DNA from: Saururus chinensis
Lineage: Eukaryota; Streptophyta; Magnoliopsida; Piperales; Saururaceae
Reading direction: 5' to 3'
Assembly: GCA_035235625.1 (NCBI GenBank)
Contig: CP141141.1
Location: 38,835,719-38,899,718, forward strand
DNA: 64,000 bases
A program made the translations under genes and the position numbers. Numbering within the stretch: the stretch's first letter is position 1; every line of letters starts with the position of its first letter. The notes under the pieces were generated by a model. That model was not told the DNA's origin, ran no database searches, and worked only from the letters and a program-made list of their open reading frames with translations. Positions 8,910 to 23,900 of the stretch are shown here, piece by piece.

Positions 8910-11900
8910 ATGGATCCCCCGGCGGAGTCGCTGACGCTGGAGGACTTCGGCCAGCGGGTCGACCTCACGCGCCGGATCCGGGAGGTGCTGGCGAACTATC
9001 CGGAGGGGACGACGGTGCTCAAGGAGCTCATCCAGAACGCAGACGATGCGGGCGCCACCAGGGTCTGCCTGTGCCTGGACCAGCGGGACCACCCCCGGAG
9101 CTCGCTGCTCTCCCCCAAGCTCGCCGAGTGGCAGGGCCCTGCCCTCCTCGCCTACAATGACGCCCTGTTCACCGAGGACGACTTTGTCAGTATCTCTCGC
9201 ATCGGCGGCAGCCAGAAGCAGGGCCAGGCCTGGAAGACCGGCCGTTTCGGGTAATTCGATTCTGCACTCTAACTGTTCATAGACATAGTTCTTAACGGGG
9301 ATCAATTTTTAAGTGGAAAACTACTGAGGGTAAATGGGTAGTGTTAAGACTGTTTCTCACGAATTTAGTGTTGAATTGCAAAACCTTATCTTTGTAGTCA
9401 ACCCCAAAATTTGTGAGAGTGTAATTAGGAAGAGGGAATTGATTAGATGGTTTTATATGTTTTTAATGATTTGTATATATTCTTATCTCTTTTGTATAGG
9501 GTTGGTTTTAACTCGGTGTATCATCTTACTGATTTGCCATCTTTTGTGAGCGGGAAATATGTAGTGCTGTTTGATCCTCAGGGTGTGTATTTGCCAAATG
9601 TCTCCTCCTCGAATCCTGGGAAACGCCTTGAATTTGTTAGCTCCTCTGCTATCTCCATATACAAGGACCAGTTTTTTCCGTACTGTGCTTTCGGTTGTGA
9701 CATGGGGAACCCTTTTAATGGAACCCTATTTCGATTCCCTTTGAGGAATGCGGATCAGGCTGCTGCTAGTAAGCTATCCAGGCAAGCCTACACTAGGGAC
9801 GACATATCTTCAATGTTTGTACAGCTCTATAAAGAGGCGGTTTTCACTTTACTTTTCCTAAAAAATGTCCTTTCAGTTGAAATGTACATATGGGATGAAA
9901 ATGAAGATGCACCACGGAAGCTCTATTCTTGTTCAGTTGACTCGCCTACCAAAGAAATCGTGTGGCATCGACAGGTGCTTTTGAGACTTACAAAGTCTTT
10001 GGCGTCCCAAGAGCTGGTTATGGATTCTTTCTCGCTAACTTTTCTGAGTGAAGAAGTTTCTGGAATGCGTGTGGTGAAGAGAAATGACACTTATATTATA
10101 GTTCAGGCAATGGCACCTGCAGCTTCCAGAATTGGTTCCTTTACTGCTGCCGCTGCCAAAGAATTTGATATTCACTTACTTCCTTGGGCATCTGTTGCAG
10201 CTTGCATATCAAAAGACTTAACTGAGGTGGTTGCTTTATTTTTTTCTTGTCAAACAGTTAAAACATTTTAAATCTGATGCATCTGCATTCAAATTTTTTA
10301 AGTGATTTGTTATGCCATTATATAATTTTAACAGGCTGATGTTCTTAAACAAGGTCGGGCATTTTGCTTTCTTCCTCTGCCGGTAAGAACGGGGCTGTCT
10401 GTTCAAGTAAATGCTTACTTTGAACTTTCTTCTAATCGCCGCAGCATCTGGTTTGGGGAGGACATGGATAGGGGCGGGAAGCTACGCTCTGATTGGAATA
10501 GGCTTCTGCTGGAAGATGTAGTTGCTCCCACATATAAAAAGTTATTGCTTGATTTGCAGAAAATATTGGTTGACTGTTCCTTGTATTATTCATTGTGGCC
10601 TAGGGGTTTCTTCGAGGAACCTTGGAATATCTTAGTGGAAAGTATATATAGAAATATATGTGATTCACCTGTGCTGTACTCTGAAATTGAAGGTGGGAAA
10701 TGGATTCCTCCTGCTGAAGCCTTTTTCCATGATGTCCAATTCCTGAAAAGCAAAGAGCTAATGGAAGTTCTTTTATTACTAGGAATGCCTGTTGTTAGCA
10801 TTCCTGATTACTTGGTTGACATGGTATTAAAGTATGCTTCCAATATGTCTCAAAGAATTGTTCATCCATCAACAATACGGCATTATCTCAGGGGTTGTGA
10901 AACTATGTGCAAATTAAACAGAAATCAGAAAATACTGCTTCTGGAATATTGCCTCCAGGATCTGGCTGATGCTGAAGTTGGTCAGCATGCACATGACCTT
11001 CCACTTCTTCCATTAGCCAATGGTGAACATGGGTCACTTTCTGATGTTTTAGGGGGAGTGTTATATTTCATTTGTCGTGAGTTCGAGTATGAGCTGCTAC
11101 ACCCGGTATCTGATCAATTAATTGATCGAGATATTCCATCTGACATACTTAACAGACTTTCCTCTATTGCTACATCTGCCAACGCAAATGTATCTTTCCT
11201 AACTGTTCAATTGTTCCTTCAGCTGCTCCCGAGATTCTTCCCTTCTGAGTGGAAATTCAAGAGTAAAGTTGAATGGGAACCAGGTTCTCGTAAGGATCAT
11301 CCAACTGCCTCATGGTTCATACTGTTTTGGCAGTATCTTCGGGTGGAATGTGATAACTTGGCAAGGTTTAGTGACTGGCCAATCTTGCCATCTACTGCTG
11401 GGCATCTGTACCGAGCTTCCAAGAACGCTAAACTCATAAATGTTGAGCCATTGTCTGATGGAATGAAGACTATTCTTGACAAGATTGGATGTAAAATGTT
11501 GAACCCTATGTATGGCATTGAACATCGGGAATTGTTTCATTATGTTTATAATTGTGATGGTGCTGGTGTTCTTGATGCAATTTGTGATGTTGTTTTCTTA
11601 AATGGAAATTTTCAACAAAGGTTCTTCCAAGATATCAGCGAAGATGAAAGAAATGAGCTTCGCCAGTTTCTTCTTGATCCAAAGTGGTATGTTGCAGGAA
11701 TTATGACGGAGTCTCACATAGTTAAGAGCAAAAAACTGCCTATTTATGGAGTATATGGTGGTGGATCTGGTCGTGGTTCCCATTTTTCAGATATGGAGTT
11801 TCCTGGAAAATGGTTACCACCTCTGCATATTCCTGAATACTTTCTTGATGGGGAATTTATTTATAGCACATCTTACACTGAATTAGATATTTTAGTAAGA

Positions 11901-14900
11901 TACTATGACATCAAACGCATGAGTCGGCCATATTTCTACAAGGAAAAAGTCTTTAACAGAATCAGTGTGCTACAACCAGAGGTTCGTGACTCTATTATGC
12001 TCACCATTTTGCAAGATCTACCTCAGCTATGCAATGAGGATACGTCCATGAGAGAATATTTGAGAAGTTTGGATTTTGTTCCAACCTCTGGTGGCACTTT
12101 GAAAAGTCCTAAGATGCTATATGATCCTCGCATGGAGGAGCTGTTTGCCCTTTTAGAAGGTTCTGACAGTTTTCCTTGTGGTGCATTTCAAGAATCACAT
12201 GTTTTGGACATGCTGCAAAGTTTGGGACTTAGGTCATTAGTTTCTCCTGATGCAATTATACAAAGTGCACGCCAGATTGAATCCATAATGCATATAGACC
12301 CTGTGAAAGCAAATTTTCGAGGCAAGGTGCTGCTTTCATATCTTGAAGTGAATGCAGCAAAATGGCTGGTCAACTGCCCGAGTGATTATCAAAAAACTGT
12401 GAATAGGTTATTCTCAAAAATTACTACGGCTCTTAATCATTCTAATACGTCTTCTGAATATGATCTGGAAAAGTTCTGGTTTGACTTGAAAATAACATGC
12501 TGGTGCCCTGTTCTTGTGACTCCACCTCATCCATCATTACCCTGGCCAGTGGTATCATCAACAGTGGCCCCACCAAAGCTGGTCAGACTGCTGGCAGATA
12601 TGTGGCTTATTTCCGGGAGCATGAGAATACTGGATGCAGAATGCTCCTCATCTGCCTTGTCATTAAGCTTTGGTTGGTCTACTCCTCCAAGTGGAAGGGT
12701 GATTGCAGCACAACTCCTTGAGCTTGGGAAAAACAATGAGATTATCACAGATCAAGTGCTCCGTCAAGAACTAGCTTTGGCGATGCCAAGGATATATTCT
12801 ATATTAGCTGGAATGATAGGATTAGATGAAATGGATATTGTCAAAGCTGTTCTTGAAGGATCTCGTTGGATTTGGGTTGGAGATGGGTTTGCAATGTTAG
12901 AGGAAGTAGTTTTGAGTGGTCCTTTTCATTTGGCTCCTTATGTACGTGTTATTCCTGTTGATTTAGCAGTTTTTAGGGATTTATTTTTAGATCTAGGTGT
13001 ACGAGAATTTCTGGCTCCTACAGATTATGCTGGTATTTTATGTCGAATGGCAGCAAGGAAAGGCTCCAGTCCACTGGACACACAAGAACTGAGGGCTGCA
13101 GTATTGGTTGTGCAACATCTGGGTGAAGTTTACCTTCAGGATCAAAATATTCAAATATACTTACCAGATTTGTCTTGTACCTTGTTCCCGGCATCTGAGC
13201 TGGTCTATAATGATGCACCATGGTTACTCAATTCTGAAGGTAACATCAGTTCACCTGGGAGCTCGTCTATGATTTCTTTGAGCGCAAGGAGGAACATGCA
13301 AAGGTTTGTTCATGGTAATATATCAAATGATGTGGCAGATAAACTTGGTGTTTGCTCTTTACGTAGGTCTTTGCTTGCAGAGAGTGCAGATTCAATGAAC
13401 TTAAGTTTATCTGGAGCTGCTGAGGCATTTGGGCAGCATGAAGCCTTGACTACTAGGCTTAAGCATATAGTTGAAATGTATGCTGATGGACCTGGAATAC
13501 TTTTTGAATTAGTGCAAAATGCAGATGATGCTGGAGCTTCAGAGGTGAGCTTTCTCTTGGATAAGACCCAATATAAAACATCGTCTCTTCTCTCTCCTGA
13601 GATGGCTGAATGGCAGGGGCCTGCCCTGTACTGTTTTAATAATTCTATTTTCAGTTCCCAAGATCTTCATGCTATCTCACGTATTGGTCAAGACAGTAAA
13701 CTTGAAAAGCCTTTTGCAATTGGAAGGTTTGGACTTGGTTTTAATTGTGTTTATCATTTCACTGATATACCTGGTTTTGTTTCTGGGGAAAATATAGTGA
13801 TGTTTGATCCTCATGCCTGTAATCTTCCTGGAATTTCTCCAAGTCATCCTGGTCTTAAAATAAGATTTATTGGGAGAAAAATATTGGATCAATTTCCTGA
13901 TCAGTTTGCTCCGTTCTTGCACTTTGGCTGTGACTTGCAGAACCGATTTCCTGGAACCCTCTTCCGTTTCCCTCTTAGAAGTGAAATTGCTGCTTCTCGT
14001 AGTCAAATAAAAAAAGAAAAATATTTACCGGAAGATGTCCTGGCACTCTTCTCCTCGTTTGCTGAAGTGGTTTCTGGAACCTTGCTGTTCCTCAGGAATG
14101 TGACATCTATCTCAATATTCATAAAAGATGGGTCTGGTCATGAGATGCATCTCCTTCACCGCGTGGTCAAGCACAACGTTAATGAATATTCAGATGAGCC
14201 ATGCCCGTTGCATCCTATGCTCAGTTTCCTTCGCAGCGATCAGAAAGATGGAATTGCCAAAGATCAGTTTTTAAGCAAGTTGAGTAAAACATCAGATCAT
14301 AATTTACCATGGAACTGTGAGAAAGTTCTAGTTCTGGAGCAGAGTTCATTATATAAGAAGTTGCATTTATGGATGATAAGTGAGTGTCTATGGGGTGGAC
14401 AAGCAAGAAGCAAATTTATTTCCATGGATAAAAAAACTCAAAATTTTATTCCTTATGCTTCTGTGGCTGCATACTTACATTGCTTTGATATCGATGACAT
14501 GAAGGAAGAAAGTAACAGTGATAGTGTGGCTGCTGGAGAAAATCTTAGAAGTACTATACTGAGTCATTCACAAGTTCCTAAAGATTTAGCACATGATAGA
14601 AAAAGTTTTGAGGGTCGAGCTTTCTGTTTTTTACCTTTGCCCATCAGCACTGGCCTTCCAGCTCATGTTAATGCGTATTTTGAATTATCATCAAATAGGC
14701 GTGACATCTGGTTTGGCAATGACATGGCTGGGGGTGGAAAAGTACGATCAGATTGGAACACGTACCTTCTTGAGGACGTTGTTCCTCCTGCTTACGGTCG
14801 CTTGCTTGAGAAAATCGCAGTAGAGGTGGGACCGTGTCCTTCATATTTTATGCTATGGCCCACAGCACAGTTATTGGAGCCATGGACTGGGATGGTGAGG

Positions 14901-17900
14901 AATTTATACAAGTGTATTTCAGATCTTCAGCTGCGTGTCCTGTTCACAAAAGCTAGAGGGGGTCAGTGGATCACTACAAAACAAGCTCTTTTCCCTGATT
15001 TTACTTTTCCCAGATCAAGTGAGCTTGTAGAAGCACTGTCTGATGCAGGTTTACCTTTGGCTCTTGTATCAGGGCCTGTTGTGGAAAGATTCATGGAAGT
15101 TTGTCCATCCCTTCATTTTCTAAAACCTCAGTTACTAAGAACTTTATTAAAGCGAAGGACACGTGAATTTAAGAATAAAAATGCCATGTTGCTGACATTG
15201 GAATATTGCTTGAGTGACTTAGAAGAATCTGCTTCATCTGATGCTTTATGTGGTCTGCCCTTGGTTCCTCTTGCTAATGGGTTGTTTACTACTTTCAGCA
15301 AGCTAGGAGAGGGTGAAAGGATATTTGTTACAAGTGAAATTGAATATGAGCTTTTGAAAGATTCAGTCCCACATCTTATTGTGGACCGAACCATTCCAGA
15401 TTCTGTTCTGAAGAAATTGCAACTTGTTGCTCAATTTGGAAACTTGAATATATCTGGAATGTCATGTTATTTGCTTGAAAAACTTTTCCCAAGGTTTTTT
15501 CCTTTGGAGTGGCAGTCTGCTAAGCAGGTGGCCTGGAACCCACAAGATGATAACCAACCAAGCCTAGAATGGATGAGACTTCTTTGGAGTTATTTGAAGT
15601 CATCTTGTGCTGACCTTTCTATATATTGTAAGTGGTCTATTCTGCCCGTGCAAGATGGGTTCCTCATGCAGCTTGTGAGAAATTCTAATGTTATCAGAGA
15701 TGATGGTTGGAGTGAAAACATGTCATCTCTATTGAAGAAATTGGGTTTTTATTTTGTGGCTATGGATTTGCAAATTGATCATCCACAACTAAAGGCATAT
15801 GTACAAGATGCAACAGCAACAGGTATTTTAAATACCTTGTTAGTCATGACCAAGGATAGCCATGATGTGGAAAAGCTCTTCAGGGACATGACAGAAGGGG
15901 AGATGCATGAACTTCGAAGTTTCATCTTCCAGTCAAAGTGGTTTCAAGGTGGTAACATAGAGGCTAGACATATTGAGATGATAAAGCTTCTCCCCATATT
16001 TGAAACATACAAAAGCAGAAAACTGATGAGTTTATGCAATCCAACTAAAATGCTTCGACCAATAGGTGTACTTGAGGAGCTTTTGGATGAGAAATTTGTT
16101 CGCACTAATTCAGAGAGGGAAAGCAACATCTTAAGAACTTTCTTGGGGGTCAGAGAGACTTCCATGTCTGAATTTTACAAAAACCACGTGCTAAATGACA
16201 TGTCCCCATTTTTGTCTCAGCCAATGGCTCTTTCTTCGATCTTACGGGATATAAAAAGTTTGATAGAAGAAGATGGCTCCCTTGTGAGTGTATTTGCATT
16301 GACACCTTTCATTCAAGCTGCTGATGGATCCTGGAAACCTCCTTCCAGGTACTTTTTAAATCAACTCTTCAATGCCCCATTTTCATATGTTGTACTGAAC
16401 ACATTCACTTACTATTTATCTGTGTTAGAAGAGATCAGAATTGTGGAATATATATCGTTAATTTGTTCAGTATTCTTACTAATATATTTTTTTCCACATA
16501 GTTAACTTCAATTTTGTTGAAATTGGAATACATTTTACAGTAAGTTTTTTGATAAATAAGCGAGGAAACTTGTACTTAGTTTATTAGTTTCATCTCTTGA
16601 GTTCAGCATGTCCAGTGTCATACTTGAGGAACTTGGCTTAGCGGGTAGAAAATTTGGAACAACCTTCATTATGTGATATTTTTTATTGCTACTATGTGTC
16701 CTGTTGTTAGCATATCCTTGAAAATTTATTTATGGAATTTTTTAAGGGCTCTTTATCTCCTAATTGAGAGGAATATTGTTTTTGATGATTATTTTGCAGG
16801 CTTTATGACCCTCGTATTTATGGGCTGCAGAAATTGCTCCACAAAGAAGCTTTCTTTCCTTGTGATAATTTCTTGAATGATGAAGCTCTTGAAACTTTGG
16901 TATGTCTTGGACTTAGGAAAAGTTTGGGTTTTATTGGTTTGCTGGACAGTGCCAAGTCAGTTTCCATGTTGTATGATTCAGAAGATTCAGAAGCACTCAT
17001 ATATGCCAGGAGATTGCTGCTTTGTCTTGATTTTCTAGGATTTAAATTTTCTACCATGGAAGCAGATGTGAATTGCAACAGAACTAGTACTTTTGTATAT
17101 CCTGACCAGGATGATGCCGCTGAAGTGATGAATTCTGCAATGTCATATAAATTGCAGTTGGATACGGAGATTGAATCATGTTTGGGGACTGAGCTTTCTG
17201 ATAAACCCGGAGAAGAATTCTGGTCAGAACTGCGAATCATCAAATGGTGTCCTGTCTATGCTGATCCACCTATAAAGGGCCTCCCATGGTTCACTGTTCA
17301 ACAGCAAGTGGCTTCACCTAATACTGTCAGGCCCAAGTCACAAATGTGGATGGTCTCCTCTGTCATGTATATACTGGATGGTGACTGCTTTTCACAGTAC
17401 CTTCAGTTGAAACTTGGGTGGATGGATCAACCTAGTATGAGCATTCTATCTAATCAATTAGTTGAGCTGTCGAAGTCCTACGGTCAACTTAAGTTGGACT
17501 CTGAGCTAGACCCCCTTCTTGATTCTGCGTTGGGGAGTGAAATTCCGCCCCTTTATTCAATGTTGCAAGAATTTGTTGGTACTGATGGTTTCAACATCCT
17601 CAAATCTGCTGTAAAGAATGTTCCCTGTATTTGGATTGGTGATAATTTTGTTTCAACTACTGCACTTGCTTTTGACTCCCCTGTGAAATTTCCTCCTTAT
17701 TTATATGTTGTCCCATCAGAAATGTCAGAATTTAGGAACTTGCTTTTAGCCTTAGGTGTGAGGCCGGCCTTTGATGTAGTTGACTATTTGCATGTTCTTC
17801 AGCAGTTACAGCAAGATCTGAAAGGCCTGCCCTTATCATCTGAGCAACTTAATTTTGTTCTTCGTGTCTTGGATGCTATTGCTGACTGTTCAACAGACAA

Positions 17901-20900
17901 GTTGTCTCATGATTCACGCTTAAGTTCACTTTTGGTCCCTGATTTTTCAGGATATCTTATGTATGCAGTGGATCTCGTTTACAATGATGCACCATGGATG
18001 GAGAAAAGTACTATAGTTGCCAAACACTTTGTTCACCCCAGTGTAAGTAATGAGCTGGCAGACAAGCTAGGAGTCCAATCACTCCGTTGCCTCTCTTTAG
18101 TTGATGATGAATTGACAAAAGATTTGCCCTGCATGGATTTTGCAAGAATATCTGAGTTGCTTACTTTGTATGGCAATGAAGATTTCTTGCTGTTTGATCT
18201 TCTAGAGTTGGCAGATTGCTGCACAGCAACAAAACTACACTTAATTCTCGATAAGCGGCAGCACTCCAAACAGACTTTGCTCCAACAAAATTTTGGTAAA
18301 TTAATATATTATTTCTAAATGTTATGCAGTTGGCAATCAGCTTCTTATCCCTATATCTCTCTTGTATTCTACTTAGGTGAATTTCAAGGACCTGCTCTGA
18401 CAGTTGTACTAGAAGGAGCCAGTTTAACCCTAGAGGAAGTTTGCAGCCTCCAATTTCTACCACCGTGGAAGTTACGTGGTGCTACACTTACTTATGGTCT
18501 GGGGCTGCTTAGCTGCTACTACATATCTCATTTGCTGGCAGTTGTCTCAAGTGGGCACTTCTATATGTTTGATCCTCTTGGGCTGGCTCTTTCTGTACCT
18601 TCAAACCGTTCTCCTTCGGGAAAAATGTTCTCCTTGATAGGTACGCTATTTAGTTCTTTTTTGTGCTCTAATAAAGGAAAGTGCTTGGTGGGACTTTCAC
18701 ATAGTACTGATGCAGTTTTATGATACCAATATCAACCATCACATGGAGGTGCCAGATTATTGAGTGGTTTGAGATCGGTTCAACCATGTTTAAGTATTAA
18801 ATTATGTGGATTTTGCAAGAAGGTAAACTAAGTACAACCGTTTAAGACTTGCAACAAATAATATGGCAACTTAATTACATACTTCATTATTTTGCATTTA
18901 TATTATAATTGAGAATTTCCAGAAATATCATTCAATTTAAAAAGCAAATTTTCTTCTGATTATTTCAATAATAATGTGTGAATATTGGCTACATTGGAGG
19001 CCGGATTCAACTCAGATTCCTTTTGAATGGAGTTGAGTCCAAACTGCTAGCCGTTTTTAGAGGAATTGATTCTGGAATTGGTTTTAATCAACATGGATGC
19101 TTCTGTCAGGATTGTTCTGAATCCGTTGATATTTATTATATTTTATTATTTCTTCCATTATCTTAACTATTTTTTTTAGGTTTTACACCTTCCATCTCAA
19201 TATACACTGCTCTCCAGAGCTAAAAAATCTCATGAATCTTCTTATAATTCATTAATTTGATATCCTTGGAGGCTTATGTTTCACCTTTTTAGTAGAGGAC
19301 ATATCTTCAGTTTTATATAGACCGATTTGAGAAATCTATGTATCTGTCCAAACCAGTTTAAACTGTCTTGATTAGCATTCTTGGTCCTAAATAATTCAAC
19401 GCTTTATCACAAATTTTTTTGTGATAAATTAAAAATTAATTAGAAATGCAGGGTTCAACATTCTACAGGTTTTTTGGAATCTTTGTCTTGATAATTTGTC
19501 TAATTCTTATTAAGTCTGTAAAAATTTAATACCATGTCATGAACCTGTTATCAGGTACCAATTTGACTGAGAAATTCCATGATCAATTCCAGCCAATGCT
19601 TATTAATCAAAGGAATTTATGGTCTTCATCAAATTCAACAGTTATCCGTATGCCTTTATCATCTGAATACATGAAAGATGGCCTTGAGTCAGGTTATAAA
19701 AGAGTACAGCACATACTTGACAGATTCATGGAGCGTGCATCTAAGACACTTTTGTTTTTAAAATCAGTCTCCCAGGTGGAAGACATAAAACTTTATCATA
19801 CATATTTACCTCCTTATTGCTAGCCTTTTTCCTTTAAAGTCCTTTTGTTAATCTTTTATTGAATACTTAAGCCTATGTTGTTAGGTGATATTGTCAACTT
19901 GGGAGGATGGGAGTTCACAACCAAGTCAGGATTATTCTGTCTGTATCGATCCATCATCTGTTGTTATGAGAAATCCATTTTCAGAAAAGAAGTGGCGAAA
20001 ATTCCAAATATCAAGATTATTTGGCGGTTCAAGTGCAGCCATTAAATTGCATGCTATAGATATTCATGTGTTTCAAGGGGGCATAAAAACTATTGAAAAA
20101 TGGTTGGTTGTGCTTAGCCTTGGATCTGGACAGACACGAAATATGGCCCTAGATAGGTATGCCAGACCAGGTCACTGTTTTTTAATTTTTTAAAATATAA
20201 ATAGTAGGAGAATAAGTAGTTTAGATAGGCGATGTTGATGATGATGGTCATATTTTCTAAGGGTTTTTACCAATAAACCCAAAAACAGAGTTTAAAGAAT
20301 AAGAAACCCGCCAGCACCACACCTGCATAAATCCTGACACAAAAAGGACAAAAGTAATCCTCATTCCACATCAAATTTTCAAACACATGCTACCCCCCAT
20401 CCCATCCTCTTCCATTTTATTGCTCAGCGGCTGGCCTTGTTTTTGTAAAAAATCATAAATCTAAACCTAGTTTGGGAAGGGTGAACCCTAGGGGTAAAAT
20501 TGTTATTTTATGTGTATTAATGGAAAATTGGGAATTAAATAAGGTATTTAAAAAGGCTGACGTTTGGAGAAAGGATTTATTGGGTTTCCAACTTTTTGTC
20601 AGGGATTGGAAAGGAGCAACCTTGTCAAAATGGGTTTAGTGGGTAGATTCCTCTATTTTCTATTGGTATTTTAGTCCTTTTCCACTTGAGTGTGACTTGG
20701 TTAGTTGGCTTTGTAAGCAGTTTCTATTAGAAAGGTTTTTGCTTGAGAGCAGCTGATAATGAAATCGTGGTAATGTTGCTGGCAAAACTCAGCAGTAGCT
20801 AATTTTTTTGTTGATTCTGTGAAATGCAAGTTTTACTACTAACAGAAAGTAAACATGGATGAATTGTACATCTGAATATACTTTTGTAAGACAGTTGATC

Positions 20901-23900
20901 GACCTGGAATTTGGCCGAGCTTGAACAAGAATTCTGATAGTATCAAGGAGTAGACAAGACTAATTGTCTAACAATATAAGAGTGTCACTCTTGATATGGA
21001 GAATGCGGTTTGTGTCAAGTAGATAGCTAGCATTGGATTTTGACAAGTATGTCTATGGTCTATTAGATTTCAAAGTCCAACATAGTTCTGCTGTGTATGT
21101 AGTGCTCAATCATATGTCCCAACTGATGTGGCACGATGTCTGAAATAGAAATCTGAACCACTGTTTTAGAAGGCATGAGGCATGAAGATAGAGGCTTTGC
21201 CTTGAAAAAAGGTTAGGTGTAAGCTTCATATTTTTTCTAGTGTTAGCTATGTATAAATGTAAAAAAAACGTAATGCAATTTTTTGTATTTAATTTGTTAT
21301 AGAGGGGTGTGTTCACCTTCAGGTGCTGTCTTATCCTTGAAATGGGACTTTTTTGTATTATCATATTCACTTGGTTTCTTATACTGGAAGTAATTAGCAA
21401 CGCAAACAAATACAAAAATTACTGCCAGAAGTGAAGAATAATGTAGAGAGTAGGAAAAGAAGATGAAGAAAAAGGAAGAGAGCAGAAGGCTTGGTTTATT
21501 TCATTAAAACAAAACAGTGCTTTATTTTATAGGCAGTGATGGTTGACCCTTCAATCCTATAATGTTGTATGTATTCTCTTTACTATACAATTCAAGCCCA
21601 ATGTAGGAAAGCTCAGAAAAAGGCTTTTGTACTGGGTTATTGGGCCCCTTCATCTAATCAACACATGATTTTCAGGATAAGAACATTGAAATTGATGGTG
21701 GATCTCCTGATAGAGTTCACACTGATCTTCAAACAAGATTACCCCTGTATGTTGGTTTTGCAGGTATCATAATCCGCAAATTTTAGTGGTGTTAAAGAGG
21801 GCAAATAGATTAGGTGGCTTACAAGCTCATGGGCTAATTCCATGAAAATTGTCATTTTTCCCTGCTTTCTAATGTGAAAAATCGTCATTATTAGATGGGT
21901 AGAGCTCACACAGGGGAATGAGATTGATAGTAACTACAGTTTTTACATTTTGTAGGGAGTTCGTAGTAATTTTTTGATATCTTTAGGAGTTGTTTGTGAT
22001 TTTGAGATATTATATGGAGAGTTTATTATAATTTCAGTAGGCTAAAAAGTTATTTTATAGTTGGAACAGGATGGGTTAGGTTTGCTTGAGTTGGATGTGG
22101 ATTGTTATACATAGTCTGCTAATCAGTGGAATAGTGTGTCTGGATTTTTAGCTAATTATCTTCACTCTTCTCTAGCATAATTCGTGTGGATCCCCTTTAG
22201 GGAACCAAGTTCTAGGATTACAAAAGTAGGCTTGAGATTGAAGAGTTTGAGGCTGATGGTGTGTTTGACGTGTTACTTTTTTTGTCAATATTATCTTTAA
22301 ATAGAAGTACCAAAAAGGGCCTCAGTTATTTTCATTTTATTGGAAGGAGTGTGTTTGACTTTTGCTGATTACAAGTAGAAAGTTTCTTCTAAAGAAGGAA
22401 TTTGTTTAACTTTATAAATGAGCTTCTAAAAACAGATTGTTAAACACCTCAAAAATATTGGCCCAAGGTGAGAGAGAGATGGGACTGGAGCCAGGGGAGA
22501 TGGGTGGCATCGTGAATATGAGAAAGAGAGAGAAAGAGGGTGACATAATTATGCTTGATAGGAATACAAAAGCACCTTTGGAATTTTACAAGCCAAACGT
22601 TTTTTTATATCAGTAGCCTTTAAATCAAGCTTATATATATGCACCCTATGTTGGAAATTGAAGGTACAAACTACAATCAGACTTCAGCGGGTAAATGCCA
22701 GTAAGGTAAACATGGCTAAGTGTTTATAGTAAACCTCAGTTTAGCCACATAATGAGATGCCTTTTGTTCTCATGGAGTCTTTAAGAGTTCAGATCCGGGG
22801 TTGTATCAACATGTCATGCTTAAGAGTGGTGTGCCATAGGCAAGGTGGAAATTGTATTTTTCTAAATAAAGGGGCAGTGGAAAGAATACAATTTCAGACC
22901 TAGAGAAAGACAAGTTGCCAACTACTTAGGTTTGTTATGAATTTGCCAATTGCAACTTCTAGTCTGCCTTGACAAACATTGATCCCAATTGTGACCCAAT
23001 CTTCTTTTCAAATTTTAGCTCCAATCTGATTCAACCCAATCACACACTCTTTTTTTTTAACTTCTGGAAGGGAATATATTTTATTATATTTAGAAAATAA
23101 AAATTTAGTTTATAGCTACATTTTAATAGAATACATTATACCTAACTCTTAGATAGTATTTGCTCTTTTGTTTAAGTGTTTAGTAGTGTAGTTTCTGCTA
23201 AAAAGGGGTAGTTTAGTCATTCTATTGTTTCTTATTGGTCTGTCCTTCACTTAAGTGAGGACATTGCTGTCTTTTCTTGTTATTGGCATGAGCTCAGCAA
23301 GTGTTTCCTCCTTGTGTTGGAATGGGTGAAGGACCACTTGACATAGCGCGAGCACCTCACAGCTATTAACCTTTGGTTGTAAGTTCGTGTCATACAGTGG
23401 GTGCTAATAACAAGAAAAGACAGTAATGTCCTCAAGTGAAGGACAATCAATAAGATAATAAGATCACAATTGGAGCACTAAACTACCCCTGAGTAATACA
23501 AACTACACTACGAAATACCTAAACAAATGAGCAACTACTACTTGCACTAATACTACAAAAAAATTTAATGTGTTAGAATATAAGTAGTGAATTGGATGAC
23601 TCATTGAACTTAACACCAAGGGTGTACTACCTAAGTACACAAAGCCCTTGTGACACTTTAAAACCTATGTATATATATATATATTCCCCATCATTAAGTC
23701 TCTGATAATAAAAAGACTGTTTAGAAAGAAGTAATCCCCAACTATGGGAAGGATGAAATGGAGCCACACGTCAATGAGGCAAAAAGTTCACTTGGCCATA
23801 GTCTAAAAACGGTCATTTCATCTTTTGAACCCCTCCCTGTGGGAGCTACAAGCGTTAAGGTTTGCTTTATTACTAATTGAAAAATAGTAAAGTATGCATG

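Noticed and set aside
8640-9305. 221-codon minus-strand ORF
   Set aside because: It is the antisense of the sacsin first exon and leader in GC-rich sequence; the plus strand has clear family homology.
23640-23690. Short TA-rich stretch as a possible promoter inside intron 7
   Set aside because: It is a simple TATATATA run with no other promoter evidence.
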